Shown here: in pieces, positions 1-8,237 of the stretch
Layout: the number at the start of each line of letters is the position of its first letter
Position numbering within the stretch: the stretch's first letter is position 1
Assembly (NCBI RefSeq): GCF_035013165.1
Contig: NZ_JAYGJQ010000001.1
Coordinates: forward strand, 868,001 to 932,000
Direction of reading: 5' to 3'
DNA length: 64,000 nt
DNA from: Bacteriovorax sp. PP10
GTDB taxonomy: Bacteria > Bdellovibrionota > Bacteriovoracia > Bacteriovoracales > Bacteriovoracaceae
Made by a program: the position numbers and the translations under genes
Notes under the pieces: model-generated
The model's input: only the letters and a program-made list of their open reading frames with translations
The model's database searches: none
Told to the model about the DNA's origin: nothing

Positions 1-1
1 G

Positions 2-790
2 TTTGCGACAGCAACTGATGGAACAAAGATTCCGGTTTCACTGGTTTATAAAAATGGAACAAAGAAAGATGGATCAGCTCCATTATTCGTCTACGGTTAC
101 GGTTCATATGGAATAAGCACAGACCCATACTTTTCTCCTGTTCGAGTCAGTCTTCTTGACCGCGGTTTTGTTTTTGCCATTATCCATGTTCGTGGAGGAC
201 AGGAAATGGGAAGAGCTTGGTACGATGACGGAAAATTCTTTAAGAAGAAAAATTCTTTCACAGATTTCATTGCTGGAACTGAGTATTTATTAAAAGAGAA
301 ATACGGTAACCCTAAAAAGGTGTTCGCCAATGGTGGAAGTGCAGGTGGTTTATTAATGGGGGCAGTGATGAACATGCGCCCTGATCTTTATACTGGAATT
401 ATTGCAGATGTCCCTTTCGTTGATGTGGTTACAACCATGCTTGATAGTTCACTGCCATTAACAACTGGTGAATATGAAGAATGGGGAAATCCCAATAACA
501 AAAAGTACTATGAGTACATGAAGAGTTATTCTCCATACGACAATGTCACTGCACAAGCTTATCCAAACCTTTTAGTGACGACTGGCCTTAATGACAGTCA
601 GGTTCCTTTCTGGGAGCCGACAAAGTGGGTACAAAAGATTCGTGATCTAAGAACTGATAAAACGAAACTTCTTATGATGAAAGTTGAATTAGAAGTTGGT
701 CACGGCGGAAAGAGTGGACGATTTGAATACCTTCATGAAGAAGCTCTTGCCTTTTCTTTTGTCTTAAAGCTAGCAGGAATTAATAAATGA
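2..790 (+). CDS. ptrB: Oligopeptidase B (prolyl oligopeptidase family S9A), C-terminal part
   Basis: The gene is cut by the window edge; the reading frame is open from base 2 and ends with TGA at 788-790. What is present is the catalytic alpha/beta-hydrolase domain of an S9A serine peptidase, which cleaves oligopeptides, in oligopeptidase B after basic residues. The nucleophile is in GGSAGG (Ser codon 338-340). The Asp is in [14 protein letters not shown] and the His in GHGGKSGRF; these two stretches closely resemble oligopeptidase B rather than prolyl oligopeptidase. YGSYG and [10 protein letters not shown], upstream, are also typical of the family. The missing part is expected to be the beta-propeller gate. 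The stop overlaps the start of the next gene (ATGA), which suggests translational coupling. The exact subfamily is inference from the catalytic domain alone. Confidence 0.9.
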   Translation, partial: FATATDGTKIPVSLVYKNGTKKDGSAPLFVYGYGSYGISTDPYFSPVRVSLLDRGFVFAIIHVRGGQEMGRAWYDDGKFFKKKNSFTDFIAGTEYLLKEKYGNPKKVFANGGSAGGLLMGAVMNMRPDLYTGIIADVPFVDVVTTMLDSSLPLTTGEYEEWGNPNNKKYYEYMKSYSPYDNVTAQAYPNLLVTTGLNDSQVPFWEPTKWVQKIRDLRTDKTKLLMMKVELEVGHGGKSGRFEYLHEEALAFSFVLKLAGINK

Positions 791-1161
791 ATGTTTTTGA
801 ATTATCCCCAGCTATCCCACAATTGGCCTCAGGTGATATCAATGAGACTGAATCCTTTTTTAATGATTTCTTAGGATTTGATACTATTTCTAAAATGGTT
901 GAACACAGTTTTCTCATGGTAAAGCGCGGGCCAGCTGAAATTCATTTTTGGCAGTCTGCTGATAGGGAATCAGCAATGAATATAGCGACTCAAAGTAGCT
1001 GCTATATCAGAGTGAAGAATATTACAGCGCTGTTTGAAGAATTAAAAGAAAGAGGGACAACGTTTAGGTATGAATTACAAAAGATGCCATGGGGCATGTA
1101 TGAAATGCAGATTGATGATCCTTTTGGGAACGCCATTAGATTTGGTGAAATTATAAATTAA
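787..1161 (+). CDS. VOC / glyoxalase-bleomycin-resistance fold protein
   Basis: A protein of 124 residues, the size of a single VOC superfamily unit made of two beta-alpha-beta-beta-beta modules. The N-terminal half has a short strand followed by a helix with the pattern [13 protein letters not shown]. The C-terminal half ends with the signature [15 protein letters not shown], as in bleomycin-resistance-like and glyoxalase-like proteins. The start ATG overlaps the stop of the preceding peptidase gene, so the two are probably co-transcribed; a strong terminator follows immediately. The substrate cannot be told from the sequence, and a role in drug resistance should not be assumed. Confidence 0.8.
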   Translation: MNVFELSPAIPQLASGDINETESFFNDFLGFDTISKMVEHSFLMVKRGPAEIHFWQSADRESAMNIATQSSCYIRVKNITALFEELKERGTTFRYELQKMPWGMYEMQIDDPFGNAIRFGEIIN

Positions 1162-1191
1162 AAAAAGGCTTCCGGTAGGAAGCCTTTTTTT
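1161..1191. terminator. Bidirectional Rho-independent terminator
   Basis: Perfect 7-bp stem GGCTTCC/GGAAGCC (1167-1173 and 1178-1184) with loop GGTA, flanked by an A run on the left and a T run on the right. It lies between convergent genes and can serve both. The stop codon of the minus-strand gene lies inside its T run. Confidence 0.9.
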
Positions 1192-1690
1192 ATGAAATAG
1201 ATTTAATCGCTTTATCTAAAACAGGACCCATATACTTGCACATTCTCTCGACTTCAATCTCTAGATTCTTTTCAAACTTTAAATCAGTCGCATCTAAGAA
1301 TTTTGTAAATGGCTGTTGTCCATATTTGCCAACCCTAAAATCATATCCATCCCAAGAACTAACTTCATCGTAAATTTCATCAATAAACGGTTTGGAAAAA
1401 GCAATTCTCTTTAACTTAGTTCCCGGAATTAAATCAGAGTGGAGTAAATGAATCGTAAGGTAAGTCTTCTTTTGCTTTTTAAGATTTAGATCGAGATACG
1501 ATTCAATATGGACGCCTTTTTTATCTTCGTTCCACCAATGCTTTTTAAAGATATGAAAGGTAACACCTTCAGCATTTTTTTCATTTGGAAAAGCATGGAC
1601 AGAGATTATCCATTTATCTTTTTTAAACCAGGTCTTTTTTGAAAGGTTTGTTTCAACTGCTTTAAAACGATCTTTAAGAGTTTGAGTCAT
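1190..1690 (-). CDS. Conserved-looking cytoplasmic protein of unknown function
   Basis: A protein of about 166 residues with no signal peptide or membrane segment, rich in Lys, aromatic residues and short alternating beta-like stretches (for example KWIISVHAF and KTYLTIHLLH). I do not recognise the family. Two ATGs lie 6 bases apart; the inner one at 1690 was chosen because AAGGA sits 6 bases upstream of it but directly abuts the outer one (1696). It is transcribed alone toward the shared terminator at 1161-1191. Confidence 0.6.
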   Translation of the reverse strand: MTQTLKDRFKAVETNLSKKTWFKKDKWIISVHAFPNEKNAEGVTFHIFKKHWWNEDKKGVHIESYLDLNLKKQKKTYLTIHLLHSDLIPGTKLKRIAFSKPFIDEIYDEVSSWDGYDFRVGKYGQQPFTKFLDATDLKFEKNLEIEVERMCKYMGPVLDKAIKSIS

Positions 1691-1832
1691 ATTCATTCCT
1701 TAAATTTACCATAATTCATAAAAAGGGAAAGCTTTTGATAATTTGTGTGATTTTTTCAATGACCCATAGCTAATTGCTTTTAGTAAGTTAAAAAGTTCGG
1801 CATAATAAAAATATACCTAATCGGAGAGTCCC

Positions 1833-2915
1833 GTGAATAACGAAGAAATTAAAAACGCTTTCAATCAATGCACTAGATTTTTTAACTCACATCGTTCGGT
1901 AAATTTAAAAGAAGAGTTTCTCTTTTTATCTGCCAACGTTTCCGATGATGAAATGACTGAGATGTATGGAAGCGGCAAATGCATTGAAGACTTTGAAAAT
2001 GCAGTTGCTGATATTTTAGGTAAACCTAAAGGTGTCTTCATGATCAGTGGAACAATGGCCCAGCCAATTGCTCTTCGTATCTGGAGTGATAGGAAGAAAA
2101 ATCCAAACTTTGGTATGCATCCATCAAGTCATCTAGAGCTCCATGAGCAGAAGGGCTATCTTTATCTACATAATTTAAATGGCCATTTGTTGGGCGAATT
2201 TCAGCGCATGTTAAGTTTAGACGATATTAAAAATTGTCCAACTAAACTGGCCGCAGTAATTATTGAACTCCCTCAAAGAGAATCAGGTGGAATCCTGCCC
2301 TCGTTTGAAGAGCTAATGGGAATTTCAAAATGGTGTAGAGCTCATGATGTTATTTTGCATCTGGATGGAGCGCGACTTTGGGAGTGTGGACCTTATTATA
2401 AAAAGAGTTATAAAGAAATTTGCTCTCTCTTTGATTCAGTTTATGTCTCTTTCTATAAAGGACTTGGCGCCATGGCAGGGGCCGTCCTTGCAGGCCCTGA
2501 AGATTTTATTCACGAAGCAAAAATATGGCAGAGAAGACAAGGTGGAAATCTTTATACTCTTGCTCCTTATATTATTTCAGCACGTGCCTCAATGGAAATG
2601 AGACTTGGGAGAATGGAAGCTTATTATGAGAAAGCAAAAGAAGTTGCTTCAATACTTTCTTCGTTTGATAAAATTAAAATTATTCCTGCCGTTCCACAAA
2701 CAAATATGATGCATATATTTTTTCATGGCGATCTCGAAAAGTTTGAACAGGCATCAGCAAAAATTGCTCAAGAAGAAAAGATATGTATTTTTAGAAAACT
2801 CAGACCGACAGATGATACAAACATTGGGAAGTGGGAGTTGGCAGTCGGAGATGACTTAATGAATTTCTCAACTGAAGAAATTCATAGAATCTTTAACAAG
2901 ATTATCAATTCATAA
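1833..2915 (+). CDS. Threonine aldolase / beta-eliminating lyase family PLP enzyme
   Basis: A fold-type I PLP enzyme of 360 residues. The small-domain and active-site features match low-specificity threonine aldolase and beta-eliminating lyases: a PLP phosphate-binding region near MISGTMAQ, the PLP-ring Asp in LHLDGARLWE, and the Schiff-base Lys in SFYKGLGAMAG. Known members cleave L-threonine or L-allo-threonine to glycine and acetaldehyde. The start is GTG at 1833, preceded by GGAGAG at 1823-1828. It appears to be transcribed alone. Substrate specificity is not visible; related enzymes act on other beta-hydroxy amino acids. Confidence 0.82.
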   Translation: MNNEEIKNAFNQCTRFFNSHRSVNLKEEFLFLSANVSDDEMTEMYGSGKCIEDFENAVADILGKPKGVFMISGTMAQPIALRIWSDRKKNPNFGMHPSSHLELHEQKGYLYLHNLNGHLLGEFQRMLSLDDIKNCPTKLAAVIIELPQRESGGILPSFEELMGISKWCRAHDVILHLDGARLWECGPYYKKSYKEICSLFDSVYVSFYKGLGAMAGAVLAGPEDFIHEAKIWQRRQGGNLYTLAPYIISARASMEMRLGRMEAYYEKAKEVASILSSFDKIKIIPAVPQTNMMHIFFHGDLEKFEQASAKIAQEEKICIFRKLRPTDDTNIGKWELAVGDDLMNFSTEEIHRIFNKIINS

Positions 2916-2992
2916 GTGATAGACAGTATTATTCTATTGGCATAAAATTTTCAGATTACTCGATCCCTCTCGTTTACTATGGAGATGATTCA

Positions 2993-3970
2993 ATGGCATT
3001 AAAACTCTGTTCAACTGGTCTGGTTGTTGAAGAAAATTCTTCTTATAGCTTTGCAAGTTTACTAGACGCAATTTTAAGAGGTATCGGTCAGGTCTTCTTG
3101 CAAAATAACAGTTATGCAGGTTTACTTTTTTTAATCGGAATTTTTTACAATTCAATATTATTTGGATTTGCCGTCCTGGTAGGAACAATCGTCAGCACGA
3201 TGACTGCTATTTCTTTTGGCGTTAATAAAGATCAAATTAGAGCAGGACTATTTGGATTTAACGGGGCCCTTGTTGGAATCGCACTTTTGTATTTTCTTCA
3301 ACCTGAAAGCTTAACCTGGGCCTATGTTATTTTTGCTTCAGCATGTTCAACTGTTGCCATGGCCTCTGCTATTCGTTTGTTCGATGTCTGGAAAATGCCA
3401 ACACTGACATCACCATTTGTTCTTACAACTTTATGTTTCCTACTGGCCTGCGCACGTTTTGGCAGACTTCATTCAACGCAAATACTACCGACGGCCGGAT
3501 TGCCAATGGTCATCACAGTAGTAGATGGAGTGGTTAATTTTTCAACAGTAGTAGAAGGACTTTTTAAAGGTATAGCTCAAGTTTTTTTCCAAGAGAATGC
3601 AGTGACTGGTGGACTTTTTACTCTTGGACTCTTTATTAGTTCAAGACGTGCTGGTGTGATGGCCATATTAGGATCACTTATCGGATTAATGGTTGCATGG
3701 GGTCTTGGTGCTTCAGAGCCTGCGATTCGCTCAGGAGCTTTCGGTTTTAATTCAGCTCTTACCGCCATCGCTTTAGGAAGTACTTTGTTAGCGTTTAATA
3801 CGGCCTCTGTTATTTATACTATGATCGCAGCAGTCGCGACAGTTATCGCATCTGCCGCACTATCAGCAGCACTACAACCTTTAGGAATGCCAGCACTGAC
3901 ATTACCTTTCGTCGTAACTGTCTGGTTATTTTTTCTGGGCAGCTCTTTATTCAATAAACTACGAAATTAA
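2993..3970 (+). CDS. Urea transporter (UT family) integral membrane protein
   Basis: A strongly hydrophobic protein of 325 residues with about ten membrane segments arranged as two homologous halves. Each half carries the UT repeat signature: LFGFNGALVGIAL in the first and AFGFNSALTAIALG in the second. Each half also begins with a GIGQVFLQNN- or GIAQVFFQEN-like stretch, typical of urea channels. Such proteins pass urea down its gradient across the inner membrane. No urease genes are in the window, so the physiological role here is open: nitrogen scavenging, or release of urea from nucleobase breakdown. GGAGATG precedes the ATG. A long palindrome follows the stop within 3 bases. Confidence 0.85.
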   Translation: MALKLCSTGLVVEENSSYSFASLLDAILRGIGQVFLQNNSYAGLLFLIGIFYNSILFGFAVLVGTIVSTMTAISFGVNKDQIRAGLFGFNGALVGIALLYFLQPESLTWAYVIFASACSTVAMASAIRLFDVWKMPTLTSPFVLTTLCFLLACARFGRLHSTQILPTAGLPMVITVVDGVVNFSTVVEGLFKGIAQVFFQENAVTGGLFTLGLFISSRRAGVMAILGSLIGLMVAWGLGASEPAIRSGAFGFNSALTAIALGSTLLAFNTASVIYTMIAAVATVIASAALSAALQPLGMPALTLPFVVTVWLFFLGSSLFNKLRN

Positions 3971-3972
3971 TC

Positions 3973-4026
3973 GGTGCCAGCAGACTTGCGGTATAGCAGA
4001 TGCACTACCACAAGTCTGCTGGCACC
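3973..4026. repeat. 54-bp palindromic element, full copy of a dispersed repeat
   Basis: Perfect 16-bp arms, GGTGCCAGCAGACTTG (3973-3988) and its complement (4011-4026). Further inner pairing (GGTA/TACC and GCA/TGC) gives a long imperfect hairpin. Fifteen bases of the arm recur at 8201-8215. It lies just after the urea-transporter stop and has no T run of its own, so it looks more like a REP/BIME-type intergenic element than a simple terminator. Confidence 0.75.
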
Positions 4027-4066
4027 AATTATACCAATTATAATCGCCGCGGAGTTTGGTAATAAT

Positions 4067-4100
4067 AAAAAAAAGGCCCAGAATAATCTGGGCCTTTTTT
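4067..4100. terminator. Bidirectional Rho-independent terminator
   Basis: Stem GGCCCAGA/TCTGGGCC (4075-4082, 4087-4094) with loop ATAA, an A run before and a T run after. It serves the minus-strand secreted-protein gene and could also stop read-through from the urea transporter. Confidence 0.9.
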
Positions 4101-4105
4101 AGATA

Positions 4106-4591
4106 TTAATTTCTAGTTAGAGTACATTGAACTAAGTCACCACCTTTCTCTTCAAGAGAAAGAGTAACAGTTCCATTATTTTCTTCTGCAAGAGTATAAG
4201 TTCCACGTTTTTTTGCCAGACCAACTCCTTCATATTCAGTGATAGTTGATTTGCGGTTAACTTCATCTGTATTCCATACAGTTCTGCGAGTGACAGGAAG
4301 AGGTAGAATATCTCCTTCTACTTTAGTGCTTTTAACGTCACCGCTACCATTTCTAAACCCCACTGGAATTTCAGTTGTTAACGATGCAATAACGACTTTA
4401 AGATTTACAACTGCACCAGAGGCGTTTGGAGTAATCGTAGCAGTTCCCGCCATTGTAGTAGTTGCTTCAAATTTACATTTTTTTCCACCAACAGAATAAG
4501 AACCTTGAAGGTTATCCATAAAGCCAGCATTTGATACGGCAGGAAGAGAAGCTAGGGCTAAAAAAGCAATTGTAAGTAATGAGTTTTTCAT
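4106..4591 (-). CDS. Secreted protein of unknown function
   Basis: 161 residues with a clear Sec signal peptide (positive MKNS start, a hydrophobic core, and cleavage expected after SNA near residue 22). The mature part is beta-rich, with one Cys near its start (KKCKF) and one near the C-terminus (QCTL), possibly a disulfide. GGAG lies 6 bases before the ATG. I do not recognise the family. It is the first of a run of small exported proteins on this strand, which suggests an envelope or periplasmic role without identifying it. Confidence 0.7.
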   Translation of the reverse strand: MKNSLLTIAFLALASLPAVSNAGFMDNLQGSYSVGGKKCKFEATTTMAGTATITPNASGAVVNLKVVIASLTTEIPVGFRNGSGDVKSTKVEGDILPLPVTRRTVWNTDEVNRKSTITEYEGVGLAKKRGTYTLAEENNGTVTLSLEEKGGDLVQCTLTRN

Positions 4592-4704
4592 ATTTTCTCC
4601 AAAGTTAAATTATTTGTTAAGCATAAATTAGCATGAGGTTAAAAACCTTCAAGGGAGCCTTGTAAACTTTACAAGAGAGTGTTGAGCTTTAATTCACAAG
4701 ATAC

Positions 4705-4730
4705 AAAAAGGCCCAGCAAGATGCCGGGCC
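4705..4730 (-). terminator. Rho-independent terminator for the 4740-5327 gene
   Basis: Read on the minus strand, a GC-rich hairpin (arms 4710-4718 and 4722-4730, one mismatch, 3-base loop) runs straight into a T run. It ends 10 bases after the stop of the secreted-protein gene. Confidence 0.8.
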
Positions 4731-4739
4731 CAGATTGTT

Positions 4740-5327
4740 TTACTTACATTTTACGATAATACCTTCGTTAACATCATCACCACCATCACTTTGGTGACTT
4801 AAAACAAGAATGTCATCATTTGTACTCTTCCAGTTTTTCCAAGCCGCAGATGATTCACTTAAAAATTCTTCTGTCTCTTCTGGTTCTTGACCTTCTAAGT
4901 AAGTCGTTTGTTTTTTGTATTTATAACCAAAAATTCCTAATTGATCAGAGTAAACTGAATCGCCCATGTTGCCAGCAATTTCTACGGCTTCATCTGGAGA
5001 TCCTGTATAACATGTTTGTAGATTGTTCGTTTTGAATCCACCTGGGCGATCAGCAGCAAGATAGAAATTTTTTTGAACTTTCTCAGCAAGAGCGTTTACT
5101 TTTGCACTAATTGCAGTGTGAGCTTCGCGAGCTGCAGCCATAGATTGGGGTGTATTTGTAATCACTAAAACTTCCTGAAGTTTATCGCTTCCTTGAAGCT
5201 TATATTGTTCATTGATTTTAGAAACAGGAATAATCTTGTTTTCATCTTCTACGAAAAGAGGAACTTTTAATGTTGTTGCAAAAACAGAGGAGCTCAGCAA
5301 AGTCGTAAGTAGAAGTAACGTTTTCAT
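4740..5327 (-). CDS. Secreted protein of unknown function
   Basis: 195 residues. It starts with a Sec signal peptide (MKTLLLLTTLLSSSVFA, cleavage after FA), so it is probably periplasmic or exported. Two Cys are visible in the mature part (LQTCYTG and the extreme C-terminal VKCK), compatible with one disulfide. The stretch QEPEETEEF is acidic. GGAGG lies 6 bases upstream of the ATG. No family recognised. It is transcribed alone with its own terminator. Confidence 0.7.
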   Translation of the reverse strand: MKTLLLLTTLLSSSVFATTLKVPLFVEDENKIIPVSKINEQYKLQGSDKLQEVLVITNTPQSMAAAREAHTAISAKVNALAEKVQKNFYLAADRPGGFKTNNLQTCYTGSPDEAVEIAGNMGDSVYSDQLGIFGYKYKKQTTYLEGQEPEETEEFLSESSAAWKNWKSTNDDILVLSHQSDGGDDVNEGIIVKCK

Positions 5328-5406
5328 AATGCCTCCAAAAGAATTTCCCCTGAAGTACCATCACAATACTCTGGGGAGCAAAAACAATATTTATCTACTA
5401 TAAATA

Positions 5407-5565
5407 TTACAAACAGATGGATAACATCAAACTGCTATTTTTTAGGGCCGAAGTTAGAGCAATGTCTTTTTTGATTGTCAGTATTTCAATGCCCCGGTCA
5501 CTTGAATCAGCATAAGAGAATTGAGGCATTAAGGTCGTTGTTATTAGAATAAAAAGATATTTCAT
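5407..5565 (-). CDS. Small exported peptide (52 aa), easily missed
   Basis: A short reading frame below usual length cut-offs. It begins with an ATG at 5563-5565 preceded by GGAGAAG at 4 bases. The first ~19 residues look like a signal peptide (MKYLFILITTTLMPQFSYA), leaving a mature peptide of about 33 residues. It fits the local pattern of minus-strand genes for exported proteins with good ribosome-binding sites. It could also be the decayed 5' end of a longer secreted-protein gene. No function can be assigned. Confidence 0.45.
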   Translation of the reverse strand: MKYLFILITTTLMPQFSYADSSDRGIEILTIKKDIALTSALKNSSLMLSICL

Positions 5566-5742
5566 ACTTCTCCACACAGTTGCTCTTTCTGGGGAAGTGT
5601 ATTTAGCAACGATTTAGATGTCCGCGCAGCATCGAAGACCGAGGAGCTTTGAAGCTTTTAATGTTGAGATTTTTGTAAATTTGAAACAGGCACTTAATTT
5701 CTTGGAGCTAAATTGAATTTTTGTGAAGAGATTATAGGAATG

Positions 5743-5766
5743 ATGGCCCAAATTTCTTTGGGCCAT
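5743..5766. terminator. Strong stem-loop after the SWIB gene, possible terminator
   Basis: Perfect 10-bp stem ATGGCCCAAA/TTTGGGCCAT with loop TTTC. It lies 8 bases past the minus-strand stop, where a terminator is expected, but no clear T run follows on either strand. The rest of 5566-5774 shows nothing I can name. Confidence 0.5.
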
Positions 5767-5774
5767 TAAATTTC

Positions 5775-6104
5775 TTATGCTTCGATGTTCGCACCAACTA
5801 CAGATGCTAATTGAAGCATGCTGATAGTTTGCCCAAGTTGAAGACCTGTGAAGTCTGTCAATTTTCCAGAAGATTTACTTGTTACTTTAGTCGCTTTGAA
5901 AATCGGAAGAAGTTTAGCGTCAGCTACAATGTATTTCCCTGCGCCTTCAGCTTTACCGTTTTCAGTTTTAGCTTGAAGGTTATTTGCTTTAATGTAATCC
6001 CAAAATTTTTGTGTAATAGCTGTTCTTGGAAGCTCAGTAGCTCCGCAGAATGCTGCTAGGTCTGCTTTTAATTTAACTGGCTTGTTTAATCCTACTTCTG
6101 ACAT
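5775..6104 (-). CDS. SWIB/MDM2-domain protein
   Basis: 109 residues, almost all one SWIB/MDM2-like domain. An N-terminal basic stretch (LNKPVKLKADLAAFCG) is followed by LPRTAITQKFWDYIKANNLQ, the helical core typical of SWIB domains, and then the hydrophobic LPIFKA region. SWIB domains are best known from eukaryotic chromatin remodelling complexes, but stand-alone copies exist in Chlamydiae and several other bacteria, where some are fused to topoisomerase I. It probably acts in the cytoplasm or nucleoid as a small protein- or DNA-interaction module; that role is inference. AAGGAT precedes the ATG. Confidence 0.8.
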   Translation of the reverse strand: MSEVGLNKPVKLKADLAAFCGATELPRTAITQKFWDYIKANNLQAKTENGKAEGAGKYIVADAKLLPIFKATKVTSKSSGKLTDFTGLQLGQTISMLQLASVVGANIEA

Positions 6105-6432
6105 TGTGTATCCTTGTGTTGTGTGTTTCGAGAGATATTATCGAACAATAAATTTAGATTTCCTACTGTTAATCAGCATTAAATATCTTTTAGAATCTAA
6201 CTTTTCCCAATTTTGGGAGTTTTTGACTGGGGAAATTGATCATTTCACCGTTATTTTATTTGGGCGCATGGCAAATATGTCTTCGCTACCCGAAAAAGCG
6301 AATCGTCTCATTTTTAGACACTTTCATATTTTATCTATAAAGGTTTCAATTAATCTGTGAATACCTTTAAGTTCATATAAAATTTGACCCATAGATGATT
6401 TGCGCTACAGCTTTAAAAAGTATGGGAAAAAT

Positions 6433-7308
6433 ATGAAATTTGCATTATTTATAATTTTTGCAGCATTGTTGGCCCAAACATCTTTGAGTTTTGCGTTTGA
6501 AAATATTGAATTAAAGTCCGAGTTTAAAGAATTAAGTTTTATCAAAAATGGTAAGAATCCAAGCGACTTATCTGGTGTTACCTGGAGTCCAGAAACACGA
6601 TCATATTTTCTCATTCTAAATAAGCTAGGGCTTGTTTATGAAACCGATGAAAATTTCTCACTAAAGCGAACTATAACAATTACCGGCATTGGCGATAGCG
6701 AAGAGATTGTCTTTCTTGGTATGCAAGAAAGCGAAGGTCATAACTACCCAGAGGTTGCCATTTCTGAAGAGTCTGGATTGATCTCTATTCTTACGATCAC
6801 TGAGAAAAACTTCTATGACACTGCAAAAGATGCTCATCAGTTTACTATCAATGTAGATAATGAAAATTGGGGAAATAAAGGAATTGAAGGCCTGGCCTAC
6901 GATAAAGTAAATAAAGTGTTTTATGCGGCAAAAGAAATAAAACCGATGGCCATTTTTAAGTTTCAACGACCTGTAGACTCTTCAATTAAAAAAGTAAAAC
7001 CCACGTTATTATTTTCAGACATTCAATTAAAGAAACACATTTCTGATATCAGTGGACTTTTCTTCAATCAAGAAACAAAGCGCTTAATGATTTTGTCTCA
7101 TGAAAGCTATTGTTTGCTGGATATGCAAGAGGATGGAAAACTAGTTAGCAAGTATAATTTATCAACGTACATTTCCAAGAAATTATTCAGCTCTTTAAAG
7201 TCTCAATTCGAGGGGGTTTCTATTGGGAAAGATGGAGATCTTGTACTAACTTCTGAGCCTTATCATTATCAACAGTTTGACTTATCTGGAAGCAGCTTAA
7301 ATTACTAA
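6433..7308 (+). CDS. SdiA-regulated (YjiK-like) beta-propeller protein, secreted
   Basis: About 291 residues from the ATG at 6433, which gives a proper signal peptide (MKFALFIIFAALLAQTSLSFA); an in-frame TTG 33 bases upstream is less likely. The mature part has the pattern DLSGVTWSPETRSYFLILN near its start and later GIEGLAYDKVNKVFYAAKE. This is the repeating blade pattern of the SdiA-regulated/YjiK family, in which each repeat reads 'SG(L/V)xxxPxTxxLFxVxx'. These are predicted periplasmic or extracytoplasmic propellers, and their biochemical role is unknown. The 330 bases upstream hold no other gene I can support. Confidence 0.75.
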   Translation: MKFALFIIFAALLAQTSLSFAFENIELKSEFKELSFIKNGKNPSDLSGVTWSPETRSYFLILNKLGLVYETDENFSLKRTITITGIGDSEEIVFLGMQESEGHNYPEVAISEESGLISILTITEKNFYDTAKDAHQFTINVDNENWGNKGIEGLAYDKVNKVFYAAKEIKPMAIFKFQRPVDSSIKKVKPTLLFSDIQLKKHISDISGLFFNQETKRLMILSHESYCLLDMQEDGKLVSKYNLSTYISKKLFSSLKSQFEGVSIGKDGDLVLTSEPYHYQQFDLSGSSLNY

Positions 7309-7453
7309 CATTTGTCTCTATAAGGACTGTCTAATCTTTTGACACTTCTTCATTCGATGTGAATAAATTTCAATTATCCGCTTAGTCACATAAAAAACAT
7401 TTAATATTCATTTATATCAAAAACAACGTCCAGAACTTAACATCGGAGAAAAT

Positions 7454-8140
7454 ATGAAGAAGCTAGTTTTCGTTTTAGCACTATTGTCTGTATCAACATC
7501 TTTTGCAGGCGTTTCGGGTGCAGGTAACGTTCTAGGCGCAACTGAAGCTGTAAACAGACAACTTGAAAGTATTAATCAATCAAATCAACAAATGAATAAC
7601 ATTAACGATGAAGGCCAGTTATATAATTTCAAAAATTTTACACTAAATTTGATCAATCAAATGAGATACAACCTAAATCAATTAGAGGCCCAGGTTCAAG
7701 CTCTAAGAATGCCTCCTCCATTCCTTATTAGTCAGTGTACTCAGAACGATCTGGATCACGGTGGTCTAACTGACCGTGGTGGAAGTATGATTTACAAAAG
7801 AGATAATGATTTCAGAATTTGTGCACGAGTTACATCTGCAAATCGCAATGTAGTAATTAACAGTGTGAAATATACAATCAGTGGAAAGCAGATCACATCT
7901 TTGAGTGGTTTTGGCGGAAATACTGCCACTGTATTTGAAGGAAAAGGAAAAGATTTCTCTCAATTTTTACCATCACTTTCTACTTCAGCATACTCGAAAT
8001 GTATCCCACAATATGGAAATGAACTTCAAGTTTCATATACTAGTGAGCAAGGTGAAAGAAAATTGATCGCTCTAGAAATCAATCCAGAGTTAATTAACTT
8101 TGATGGTCAGAGAAAATATCAAGTTCCGGTTTGTAACTAA
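7454..8140 (+). CDS. Secreted protein with coiled-coil-like N-terminus
   Basis: 228 residues. Signal peptide MKKLVFVLALLSVSTSFA, then a Gln/Asn-rich helical stretch (about residues 30-80) that looks like a coiled coil, a short Pro-rich hinge (RMPPPF), and a beta-rich C-terminal domain with four Cys (ISQC, RICA, SKCI, VPVC) that could form two disulfides. CGGAG precedes the ATG. I do not recognise the family; exported location is the only safe inference. A hairpin follows the stop. Confidence 0.65.
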   Translation: MKKLVFVLALLSVSTSFAGVSGAGNVLGATEAVNRQLESINQSNQQMNNINDEGQLYNFKNFTLNLINQMRYNLNQLEAQVQALRMPPPFLISQCTQNDLDHGGLTDRGGSMIYKRDNDFRICARVTSANRNVVINSVKYTISGKQITSLSGFGGNTATVFEGKGKDFSQFLPSLSTSAYSKCIPQYGNELQVSYTSEQGERKLIALEINPELINFDGQRKYQVPVCN

Positions 8141-8150
8141 TAATTAAACA

Positions 8151-8195
8151 AGACCTGGCAGTCTATCCCAATCGGATTGCCTGTCGGGTCTTTAA
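8151..8195 (+). terminator. Probable terminator hairpin
   Basis: Two 17-base arms (8151-8167 and 8175-8191) pair with two G-U wobbles and two mismatches around a 7-base loop. A short T stretch and AAATA follow. It is less regular than the other terminators here, so confidence is moderate. Confidence 0.55.
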
Positions 8196-8200
8196 ATAAA

Positions 8201-8215
8201 GTGCCAGCAGACTTG
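8201..8215. repeat. Half copy of the palindromic repeat at 3973-4026
   Basis: GTGCCAGCAGACTTG is identical to 3974-3988. Similarity fades after a few more bases and no right arm is present, so this is a solo arm or a degraded copy. It lies in the gap between convergent genes. Confidence 0.65.
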
Positions 8216-8237
8216 TGGTTGTGCTAACGCGGCAAAG

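Noticed and set aside
787-1161. VOC protein as an antibiotic (bleomycin) resistance gene
   Set aside because: The fold is shared by many unrelated enzymes and no resistance-specific residues can be identified.
3973-4026. Palindrome as an ordinary terminator of the urea transporter
   Set aside because: No T run follows and part of it recurs elsewhere; a separate terminator lies at 4067-4100.
6082-6360. 92-codon open frame between the SWIB gene and the YjiK-like gene
   Set aside because: It starts inside the SWIB gene on the other strand, has no ribosome site and its product has no recognisable features.
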